This document shows, in pieces, positions 1 through 5,299 of a stretch of 5,299 bases of DNA. The translations under genes and the position numbers were made by a program. Under the pieces are notes generated by a model. The model saw only the letters and a program-made list of their open reading frames with translations, ran no database searches and had not been told where the DNA came from. Every line of letters starts with the position of its first letter. Within the stretch, counting starts at the first letter, position 1. Source of the DNA: Chitinophaga pinensis (lineage in GTDB: Bacteria; Bacteroidota; Bacteroidia; UKL13-3); assembly GCA_945875195.1 (NCBI GenBank), contig CAMCJW010000213.1:1-5299 (forward strand). The letters run 5' to 3'.

Positions 1-156
1 AGCTAAACAGTCTCTGGTGCCTTCTCCAAACTCCATTCCACCGCCAGGGAACTTGGTAAAATGTAAATGAGGCATTTTTTCATGAACCAACAAAACCTCT
101 TGATTTGAATTGATCCAAATTCCGTAAACTCTGATGGTAAACCTACTAATCTGCAT
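1..156 (-). CDS. Nudix hydrolase, N-terminal part (cut by window edge)
   Basis: This is the first 52 codons of a gene that continues past the left edge, starting at the ATG at 156-154. The peptide begins MQISRFTIRVYGIWINSNQE, the usual first strands of a Nudix fold, and continues to PGGGMEFGEGT (residues 37-47). That matches the opening of the Nudix box (GX5EX7REUXEEXGU), with G39 as the box glycine and E45 as its first glutamate. The expected Arg of the box would be residue 53, the first one outside the window, so the metal-binding REUXEE part cannot be checked. The family hydrolyses nucleoside diphosphates linked to another moiety; the substrate here cannot be told. There is no signal peptide, so it is probably cytoplasmic. 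The start lies inside the end of the upstream beta-barrel gene (11-bp overlap), which suggests translational coupling. No Shine-Dalgarno sequence is visible, as is common in Bacteroidota. Confidence 0.88.
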   Translation of the reverse strand, partial: MQISRFTIRVYGIWINSNQEVLLVHEKMPHLHFTKFPGGGMEFGEGTRDCLA

Positions 157-946
157 TTTTTAAAGAGGCCAATTTTAAACCAAGGTTTACAGAAAAGATT
201 AACGGATTAGCAGCATTGGCAATACTTGTTATTGAAAATGGATAATACCCTATAATTGGTTGTATAAAATACGTTTTGTTTTTGTTTACCCTGTTTTCAA
301 TGAGCATACCTATTTGCAAGTTCATGGCAAGCAACCTAGCAGAAAAGCCTGTTGAATCAAATTTAAATTGATCTTCTCCATCAATTGAAAATCCGGGATT
401 GCAATTGGCTATTAATTGATGATTGACCATTATTTGGGGTGTTAAGCCAGCGGTAAAATGGTAAATCCATTTAAAATCGTTCGACCTTCCTAAAAAAGTA
501 TTGACCATAATGGGCACTTGAATATAATTAAATCGGTAATTGTAAGTAATTACCTTTTCAGAATTAGATAAATCTTCAATCCTACCTGTACCCATACCTG
601 GATAGGTATAATTTTTGAAATTCAAATTGCTTTGTTCCCTTGCAAATCCAACTTGTTCGTAGCCTAATCCTACCTGTAAATCGTATTTTTTACCTAAAGA
701 ATAATTAAACCAAATATGCGCACCTTTATTAAAATGACCAGTCTTTGAGCTATTTATTGTATCGGTATAATTAAGGTAGGATTCATTATTAGTAATAGCA
801 GAACCATAGCCTAGGTTAACACTCAATCCATAAGAAAAATCTGTTTTACTTTGCGCAAAAAGCGTGTTCGGTAATGTAAAACATATTGCCAGGAGAATGC
901 AGCTTATACTAATTTGCTTCAAATTCCAGTTCGTCGTTGTTGTCAT
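146..946 (-). CDS. PorT-like outer-membrane beta-barrel protein
   Basis: This 266-residue protein has a signal peptide (hydrophobic core about residues 12-25, ending TLFAQ, likely cut between A31 and Q32). The mature part is rich in alternating aromatic and polar strands, about eight of them: near residues 37-47, 75-84, 88-101, 134-149, 158-171, 203-215, 225-237 and 248-260. YIQVPIMVN (141-149) resembles the conserved strand of PorT-like outer-membrane beta-barrel proteins. The last strand is followed by a short SLKNAD tail. Size and strand number fit a small eight-stranded barrel in the outer membrane, but the specific role is unknown. The ATG at 946 lies 38 bp inside the end of the AsmA-like gene, and it gives an unusual uncharged MTTTTNWN n-region. 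A TTG at 922-920 would give a more ordinary (M)KQISIS... signal peptide with a 14-bp overlap, so the start is uncertain. The gene overlaps the Nudix start by 11 bp. Confidence 0.85.
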   Translation of the reverse strand: MTTTTNWNLKQISISCILLAICFTLPNTLFAQSKTDFSYGLSVNLGYGSAITNNESYLNYTDTINSSKTGHFNKGAHIWFNYSLGKKYDLQVGLGYEQVGFAREQSNLNFKNYTYPGMGTGRIEDLSNSEKVITYNYRFNYIQVPIMVNTFLGRSNDFKWIYHFTAGLTPQIMVNHQLIANCNPGFSIDGEDQFKFDSTGFSARLLAMNLQIGMLIENRVNKNKTYFIQPIIGYYPFSITSIANAANPLIFSVNLGLKLASLKNAD

Positions 947-3401
947 TTTTCTTCTCTAATTTTTTAAATGAAGTATCTTTTTTAATTCCAAACTCCTGTT
1001 TTAAAATTTCTTTGATGGCTTCTTTTTCTTGCTTAACATCTTGTTTTAATTGGGCTTTAGCTCCTTTTCTATCAAATTCATAAGTAAGCTTATCAATGGG
1101 ACCTTTTATTCGTAGATACATATTGATTCCTTTGGTCTTTTCATCTTCCTCTTCAAATTCGTTGCTTTGAGGTTTGCGTTTTTTCTTGAGCAATTCGGAA
1201 AGCGACAGTTTCACATTGTAATCCAAAACATTTTCAAAAGTGTGCGAACCTGTTAGGTTAAGGTTTAATGCATTGTTATGAATATCCATGGTTGGGATAT
1301 TTAATACATTATTTTGAATAGTTAAGGTATTTTTTAACTCAGAGAATTTCAAGTTTTTCAATTCATTAACATCCACAAACTTTGAAAGTGCATTTAGGGG
1401 CTCGTAATTAATTAACTCACCATTCTTAATGTTCATTTCTGTTACCACTAATATTTTATCAGTCACCAAGTTATTTTTTGCATCCCAAACCAAACGCATT
1501 TCATTGGTGGCATTTAGGGTACCAAACAAATTTTTATCATTGAATTCCTTTTGTCCAAAACCATTGAAATCTTTCATCAATTGGTTTATATTAATCCCTT
1601 TTAGTGTGTTTGTACTTTTTAATACCGTTTGATTTTTGTCTATTACAAGCTCGCCATTTCCATTAAAACTACCACCAGCAGAGGTTAAAGATGTATTAGC
1701 AAAAATGATGTAGCCCGGACTCAATTTTAAATCCGATTTAAAATTAGTAGCATGCAATAAATCGAACACAAATTTATTGGCGTTTACCGTTACATTTAAC
1801 TGATACTGCATGGGCTTCTCTCCCGCTTCTAATGGATCTGAGGAATCATAAATAAAAATATCTTTTGTATCCAATGATTGCGATTGCAAATTTAGGTCCC
1901 CTATCAAAGGCGCGTTGGCCTGAACCAAAAAATCCATGAAGCCTTGAAATTGTCCATTCAATAAAATATCCGATTTATTGATAATAAACTTTGAAGATTT
2001 TAATAACAAGGTATTGTTACTTAATTCGGCATCCAAACTGGCATTATCTATGGAAGCAGTAAGGTAATTTAAGCTTAGTTTATTCATTTTTAAAACAAAT
2101 AAACCCTTATTTAAAGGACTGCTCCAATCCCATGTATTGCTGTGTTTTTCACCTTTTAAAGTTAGGGTGAAATTTATATTGCCTTCAATTAGCTTTACGT
2201 CTTCAAATTTAAAAAAGGTATGAAGGGTCTGTAAATTTGCATTTCCATTGAGGTCGAGATTTAGTTTAGGCGACTCCAAATTATGAAGACTCAACTTACC
2301 ATTTAGTTTCGACCCAACCAAAGACGCATTAAAGGAGGGGATATCAATTACAGCATCTATTAAATGTCCATATTTTCCATTATCAAAGCTTCCGTTCAAA
2401 TGAATATTTTCCAATTTCATTTTTGATTCTGGCTCAGTTAAACTTCCATCTTCTATTCCAAATTGCACTTTAATATTGGGCAATTGAACTTCATTTTGAA
2501 TTCCTTTGATTGAACCATTAAAAAAAACATTCCCATCACTTTTATATGCTAAAATGGCTTCGGGTAAACTAAAAGGCAGAGTAGAAAGTAAATTTTGTAT
2601 GCTAATTTTATTGGCCTTAAAACTCAAGTTGTAATCGGTTTGCTTTTTATTGTTTTGCACAAAACCGGTAAGATTCAATATCAATTGGTTGATACCAAAT
2701 TCTCCTTTTACCAATTGGTATTTGTTCTTTTCTTGGTCAATATCAATGGTGGTATTAATTTGAAGGTCTTTATTCTTCATCATAGACAATGTACCCGATT
2801 GAAGGCTGTTTGAATGGCCTGTTAATTCAACATCTAAGTTGAATCTGCTATCAGAAAATTTTCCAGAAAAATTGGATTCTTGAATGTAAACATCGGCCTT
2901 AAATTGATTCAATTTATTGTCAATAAATAGTTGAATTTGGTTCAGGATAAGCTTATTCAATTCAAAAGTAAATGGCTTTTTATTCTTTTTGTCAGTGGTG
3001 GTTTCCTTTAATAGGTCGTAATTATTGTGCCCTTTTTTATCGGTGTATAAATAAATAACTCCGCTATCTAAATCAACCAAGTTAATTTTATACCGCTCAT
3101 TGATTACATCATTAATATCAAAACCTAAATAAAGTGATTTGGCCTGCAGCACAAATTTGTTAGGCCTCGTTGGGTCAGCAATACTGATGTTGTTAAACGC
3201 CAAGCTTACTTTTGGGAAAGTTTTCATCACTGTAACATCAATATTTTCGGCCTTTAACTCAGCCTTCAGCATTAAATTAACTTCTTTTAGTGCGTATGAT
3301 TTTAATTGATCTATGTTTTGATAAACATAAATAAACAGGCTTCCTGCAAGCGAAAGTAGGATCAAAACGATGATCAATACAATTTTTAGTCCTTTTGGCA
3401 T
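909..3401 (-). CDS. AsmA-like family protein, inner-membrane anchored
   Basis: This 830-residue protein has one N-terminal membrane segment (about residues 5-27, after MPKG) and then a long beta-rich periplasmic region. Residues about 28-115 resemble the AsmA N-terminal region, including KTFPKVSLAFNNISIADP. Residues about 600-735 resemble the AsmA C-terminal domain, with NGELINYEPLNALSKF, a FSELKNTLTIQNNVLNIPTM stretch and a closing LDYNVKLSLSELL strand. A charged linker (about 739-755), another beta segment (IKGPIDKLTYEFDRK) and a Lys/Glu-rich helix ending in LKQEFGIKKD follow; I recall similar tails in Bacteroidota AsmA proteins. AsmA/TamB relatives are implicated in phospholipid movement and outer-membrane homeostasis; that role here is inferred. 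The frame extends upstream to a TTG at 3419, but the ATG at 3401 places MPKG directly before the membrane segment and is preferred. It is probably the first gene of an operon with the overlapping beta-barrel and Nudix genes. Confidence 0.88.
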   Translation of the reverse strand: MPKGLKIVLIIVLILLSLAGSLFIYVYQNIDQLKSYALKEVNLMLKAELKAENIDVTVMKTFPKVSLAFNNISIADPTRPNKFVLQAKSLYLGFDINDVINERYKINLVDLDSGVIYLYTDKKGHNNYDLLKETTTDKKNKKPFTFELNKLILNQIQLFIDNKLNQFKADVYIQESNFSGKFSDSRFNLDVELTGHSNSLQSGTLSMMKNKDLQINTTIDIDQEKNKYQLVKGEFGINQLILNLTGFVQNNKKQTDYNLSFKANKISIQNLLSTLPFSLPEAILAYKSDGNVFFNGSIKGIQNEVQLPNIKVQFGIEDGSLTEPESKMKLENIHLNGSFDNGKYGHLIDAVIDIPSFNASLVGSKLNGKLSLHNLESPKLNLDLNGNANLQTLHTFFKFEDVKLIEGNINFTLTLKGEKHSNTWDWSSPLNKGLFVLKMNKLSLNYLTASIDNASLDAELSNNTLLLKSSKFIINKSDILLNGQFQGFMDFLVQANAPLIGDLNLQSQSLDTKDIFIYDSSDPLEAGEKPMQYQLNVTVNANKFVFDLLHATNFKSDLKLSPGYIIFANTSLTSAGGSFNGNGELVIDKNQTVLKSTNTLKGININQLMKDFNGFGQKEFNDKNLFGTLNATNEMRLVWDAKNNLVTDKILVVTEMNIKNGELINYEPLNALSKFVDVNELKNLKFSELKNTLTIQNNVLNIPTMDIHNNALNLNLTGSHTFENVLDYNVKLSLSELLKKKRKPQSNEFEEEDEKTKGINMYLRIKGPIDKLTYEFDRKGAKAQLKQDVKQEKEAIKEILKQEFGIKKDTSFKKLEKKNDNNDELEFEAN

Positions 3402-3416
3402 ATTGGTATAACGTAA

Positions 3417-3444
3417 CAAATTTTAAGGTATTTTACCAATTCAA
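3417..3444 (-). promoter_or_regulatory. Candidate promoter for the AsmA-like operon
   Basis: Read on the minus strand, TTG at 3444-3442 is followed after 16 bases by TAAAATTTG at 3425-3417. This resembles the Bacteroidota sigma-factor consensus (-33 TTTG, -7 TAnnTTTG), but with three rather than two bases between TA and TTTG and a slightly short spacer. The leader to the ATG at 3401 would be only about 10 bases. The -33-like element lies in the loop of the inverted repeat at 3435-3453. The match is imperfect in AT-rich DNA, so this is a weak call. Confidence 0.28.
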
Positions 3445-3453
3445 AAAATTGGT
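3435..3453. repeat. Perfect 7-bp inverted repeat in the divergent intergenic region
   Basis: The plus strand reads ACCAATT, CAAAA, AATTGGT: two perfect 7-bp arms around a 5-base spacer. Past one mismatch (3434 and 3454) two more pairs extend it. It lies 34 bp upstream of the AsmA-like start and 139 bp upstream of the T9SS gene start, and it covers the candidate -33 element of the minus-strand promoter. It could be a binding site for a dimeric regulator. It has no run of U on either side typical of a terminator. AT-rich DNA yields such palindromes by chance, so function is an inference. Confidence 0.4.
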
Positions 3454-3561
3454 TAATGAACAAAAGGTGGATTGAAAAAAGGATACGTGTATTAAATTAT
3501 CCATTTAGGAGTGAAAAATTGCCATTTATAGAACAAAACTAAAATATCAAACATCGAATGG

Positions 3562-3569
3562 TAAATTTG
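3562..3569 (+). promoter_or_regulatory. Candidate -7 element for the T9SS cargo gene
   Basis: TAAATTTG is an exact match to the Bacteroidota -7 consensus TAnnTTTG, and it ends 22 bases before the ATG at 3592. Transcription would begin near 3575 and give a short A-rich leader, as is common in this phylum. No TTG lies at the usual 17-23 base distance upstream; the nearest one (3519-3521) is about 40 bases away. The -33 box is therefore missing or weak, which lowers confidence. Confidence 0.4.
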
Positions 3570-3591
3570 GAAGATAAACATACAATATTTT

Positions 3592-4497
3592 ATGAAAAAA
3601 ACAGCCTTACTATGCTTTTTAATGAGTTCAATGGTTTTTAATTTTACCATGGCTCAAACCCAATTTCAAAATAGTAGTTTTGAAACATGGTCATTGAAAA
3701 CAATTGGGAACACAAGCTATAGTGAACCCAATAATTGGTATACCCTAAATCCATTGAAGCAATTTGGGTTTGATGAAAGCACCACTAAAACTTCTGATTC
3801 ACACTCAGGAACCTCAGCAGCATTTTTAGAAACTGTTGAAAATACCTTTGGGGATTTGCCAGGCTTGATTACCATTAACAACATTCTTGGTGCAACTGGT
3901 GAACCAGATTTAGTTAAAAACAAAATTGCTTTTACCGGTAAGCCTACAAGTATTAATTTTTGGGTAAAGAGTTTACCAGAAATAGGTGATAGTTCTGCGG
4001 TAAGCATCATATTAACTAAATGGAATGCCACAACCAAAAATTCTGATACCATTGCTTTCGCCCAGTGGTCGAATGGAACAGCCATTGAAACCTATACTCA
4101 AATTATTAAACCTTTAACTTATTTAAACAATAACACACCAGATTCTGTATTTTTTATTGCAAGCTCAAGTATTGATGGGTTTACACCTACCGCAGGCAGC
4201 CGATTATGGTTAGACGATATTTATTTAAATTATGCACCACTAAGTGTTTCTGAAGTTAATAAAACTGCAAATGTTCAATTATTCCCAAATCCTTGTAATG
4301 GTTGGCTAAACATAGTTTCAATCGAAGAAATAGACTTTATTGAAATCTATGATGAGTTGGGAAGATTGGTTATGAATACAAGTTTGAAAAATCAACAAAT
4401 AGAAATAGCCTCGTTATATCCTGGCGTTTACTTTATTCATGTTGGATCGAGCCAAAATAATTTAGCTGCTTTACCTATAAAGTTTATTAAGGAGTAG
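3592..4497 (+). CDS. Secreted T9SS cargo protein with PCMD-like domain and type A sorting domain
   Basis: This 301-residue protein has three parts. Residues 1-21 are a signal peptide (MKKTALLCFLMSSMVFNFTMA), likely cut before Q22. Residues about 25-214 resemble the PCMD (putative carbohydrate metabolism) beta-sandwich: an opening FETW (30-33), HSG (71-73), KPTSINFWVK (117-126), GDSSAV (132-137), PDSVFFIASSS (183-193) and GSRLWLDDIYL (202-212). Residues about 224-301 form a type A T9SS C-terminal sorting domain, with LFPNP (230-234), IYDELGRLV (252-260), the LYPGVYFIHV strand (275-284) and the terminal PIKFIKE. The sorting domain routes the protein through the type IX system, after which it is normally removed, with the cargo anchored to the surface or released. 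The ligand is unknown, and no catalytic residues of a known enzyme are evident. It is probably monocistronic, divergent from the AsmA-like gene and convergent with the thioesterase gene. Confidence 0.9.
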   Translation: MKKTALLCFLMSSMVFNFTMAQTQFQNSSFETWSLKTIGNTSYSEPNNWYTLNPLKQFGFDESTTKTSDSHSGTSAAFLETVENTFGDLPGLITINNILGATGEPDLVKNKIAFTGKPTSINFWVKSLPEIGDSSAVSIILTKWNATTKNSDTIAFAQWSNGTAIETYTQIIKPLTYLNNNTPDSVFFIASSSIDGFTPTAGSRLWLDDIYLNYAPLSVSEVNKTANVQLFPNPCNGWLNIVSIEEIDFIEIYDELGRLVMNTSLKNQQIEIASLYPGVYFIHVGSSQNNLAALPIKFIKE

Positions 4498-4500
4498 CCT

Positions 4501-4914
4501 TCAATTTTTGGTAACAAACCATTCAAACACACCAGCAAAAACTTGTGTGTCGTCTTGGTTGTGAATGCTGGCCAAAACTGAAAAACTGATTCTTCCTTTT
4601 TGGTTCAAACCGATTCTTATTTCTTCTTCTGTGCATTGATGTAAGTGGGCTTTGCCATAAATGGCGCCAAAAGCTTGTTTGCTAAATTTTACCTCCACCT
4701 TTCTTACAACAGGTATTATGTTTTCTACATCAGTAAAAGCATTGAGTAAAAACTGAGCGGCAGTGCCTTCTGCTAGGGTAAACAATGCTCCAGCGTGAAC
4801 AGATTGCAAGTGATTTTGATATTGAGTAAGCGCTGGCAACATGAGTAAATAGGGTTCCTTATCTGCTGCTTTTACGCCAATCAATTGATTGAATGGTAAC
4901 CGCAATAAATCCAT
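4501..4914 (-). CDS. Hotdog-fold thioesterase (DUF4442/PaaI-like)
   Basis: This 137-residue protein carries the central hotdog helix signature: N34, then SVHAGALFTLAEGTAAQF (38-55), with H40, G42 and E49 in the positions where PaaI/DUF4442-type thioesterases carry conserved, often catalytic, residues. A strand VVRKVEVKFSKQAFGAIYGKA (69-89) and the closing strands RISFSVLASIHNQ and QVFAGVFEWF complete the single domain. The length is normal for the family. Such proteins hydrolyse acyl-CoA or related thioesters in the cytoplasm; the substrate is not predictable here. The first residue of the more usual HGG motif is kept, but the middle Gly is Ala, as I recall for DUF4442-like members. The ATG at 4914-4912 overlaps the ytxJ stop as TAATG, so the gene is probably translated from the ytxJ transcript. 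Its stop lies 3 bp from the stop of the convergent T9SS gene. Confidence 0.82.
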   Translation of the reverse strand: MDLLRLPFNQLIGVKAADKEPYLLMLPALTQYQNHLQSVHAGALFTLAEGTAAQFLLNAFTDVENIIPVVRKVEVKFSKQAFGAIYGKAHLHQCTEEEIRIGLNQKGRISFSVLASIHNQDDTQVFAGVFEWFVTKN

Positions 4915-4916
4915 TA
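4912..4916 (-). other. TAATG stop/start overlap between ytxJ and thioesterase gene
   Basis: On the minus strand, the ytxJ stop TAA (4916-4914) and the thioesterase start ATG (4914-4912) share one base. This arrangement usually means terminating ribosomes restart on the downstream gene. It supports one transcript, and it fixes the thioesterase start because no other in-frame start lies nearby upstream. Confidence 0.85.
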
Positions 4917-5243
4917 CAATAACTCTTTGATTTCGGATAAATCAATTTCAAAATGAGAGGCATTGTGAATGCTTTTTCCATCTTTTATCAATAATGTTTG
5001 TGGCGATTGGTGCACCACGCCATACTTTTTAGCAATTTCATTGGAAACATCACGGTGCTTGAGTAAGTCTAAATAAAATACCGGCAATTGCTCTTCATTT
5101 TCATTGGCATAAGCTTTTTTAAAACGATTGAATGCAGTGTTGCTGATGCTACAAGTGGTGCTGTGCTTAAAAATTATGACTGGTCTTTGATTTGAAAGGT
5201 TATCTACCTCGGCCAATTGATTTATGCTAGTTAAATTTATCAT
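4914..5243 (-). CDS. ytxJ: YtxJ-like monothiol bacilliredoxin
   Basis: This 109-residue thioredoxin-fold protein matches the YtxJ (BrxC, DUF2847) family. It has strand VIIFKHSTTCSIS (22-34) with active-site Cys31 in a TCxxS motif; the second Cys of thioredoxins is Ser34. DLLKHRDVSNEIAKKYGVVHQSPQTLLIKDGK follows (59-90), with the cis-proline loop at P81. The family's ASH motif is at 95-97. Length is typical. In Bacillus, YtxJ-type proteins remove bacillithiol from S-bacillithiolated proteins. Bacillithiol synthesis is known in some Bacteroidota, so the same role is plausible but inferred. The frame runs upstream to a TTG at 5270, but the ATG at 5243 begins right at the conserved region and is preferred. 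It is the first gene of the pair with the thioesterase. Its promoter must lie in the 5244-5299 stretch or beyond the right edge; I see no convincing one. Confidence 0.9.
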   Translation of the reverse strand: MINLTSINQLAEVDNLSNQRPVIIFKHSTTCSISNTAFNRFKKAYANENEEQLPVFYLDLLKHRDVSNEIAKKYGVVHQSPQTLLIKDGKSIHNASHFEIDLSEIKELL

Positions 5244-5299
5244 GTATTTAGAAAACGATATATGGAACAATTTGTTTCTTTAAAATTGGAAAAGGGGCC

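Noticed and set aside
1429..1632. Plus-strand open frame of 67 codons
   Set aside because: It lies wholly inside the AsmA-like gene on the opposite strand. The peptide has no recognisable family, and the AsmA reading is clearly the real one.
2595..2813. Plus-strand open frame of 72 codons with a hydrophobic stretch
   Set aside because: It is antisense to the beta-rich middle of the AsmA-like gene. The hydrophobicity reflects the complement of that coding sequence.
3402..3419. Six-residue N-terminal extension of the AsmA-like protein from a TTG at 3419
   Set aside because: The ATG at 3401 directly precedes the membrane segment, and the TTG overlaps the candidate -7 element.
3717..4085. Minus-strand open frame of 122 codons
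   Set aside because: It is antisense to the PCMD-like part of the T9SS gene and has no domain resemblance.
4527..4550. ACACAC/GTGTGT inverted repeat as a terminator for the T9SS gene
   Set aside because: The stem is only 6 bp of simple dinucleotide repeat with a 12-base loop and no U run. It lies inside the thioesterase coding sequence.
5244..5270. Nine-residue N-terminal extension of YtxJ from a TTG at 5270
   Set aside because: The conserved region begins just after the ATG at 5243, and the family does not need the extension.
1..5299. Novel defence system, mobile element or CRISPR array
   Set aside because: I found no direct repeat array, transposase, integrase, nuclease, toxin-antitoxin or phage-like protein; all genes resemble housekeeping or envelope families.

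Overview
The window looks like chromosomal DNA from a member of the Bacteroidota. The evidence is low GC, a secreted protein with a type IX secretion (T9SS) type A C-terminal sorting domain, a PorT-like outer-membrane beta-barrel protein, signal peptides that leave Gln as the first mature residue, a YtxJ-type bacilliredoxin, a match to the Bacteroidota TAnnTTTG -7 promoter element, and no obvious Shine-Dalgarno sequences. The genus cannot be told from the sequence alone.

Layout. Positions 1-3401 hold three overlapping minus-strand genes, read right to left. They are a large inner-membrane-anchored AsmA-like protein (3401-909), a small outer-membrane beta-barrel protein (946-146), and the first 52 codons of a Nudix hydrolase (from 156, running off the left edge). 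The overlaps are 38 and 11 bp, so they are probably one transcription unit. A 190-bp divergent intergenic region (3402-3591) holds candidate promoter elements and a perfect 7-bp inverted repeat. The plus-strand gene at 3592-4497 encodes a T9SS cargo protein with a PCMD-like (putative carbohydrate-metabolism) domain. It converges, with only 3 bp between stop codons, on a second minus-strand pair: a YtxJ-like bacilliredoxin (5243-4914) followed by a hotdog-fold thioesterase (4914-4501), joined by a TAATG stop/start overlap. Positions 5244-5299 hold only the upstream leader of that pair.

Function. The AsmA and beta-barrel genes suggest an envelope module, by analogy with AsmA/TamB proteins that act between the inner and outer membranes. 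The Nudix gene may only share the transcript. The YtxJ and thioesterase pair suggests thiol redox repair (bacillithiol) and acyl-thioester housekeeping. The T9SS protein is a cell-surface or released protein of unknown ligand.

Overall this is an ordinary, dense core-genome-like region. I saw no tRNA or rRNA gene, CRISPR array, insertion sequence, phage gene or toxin-antitoxin pair. No previously undescribed system is evident; the most interesting points are the AsmA/beta-barrel overlap and the divergent control region.
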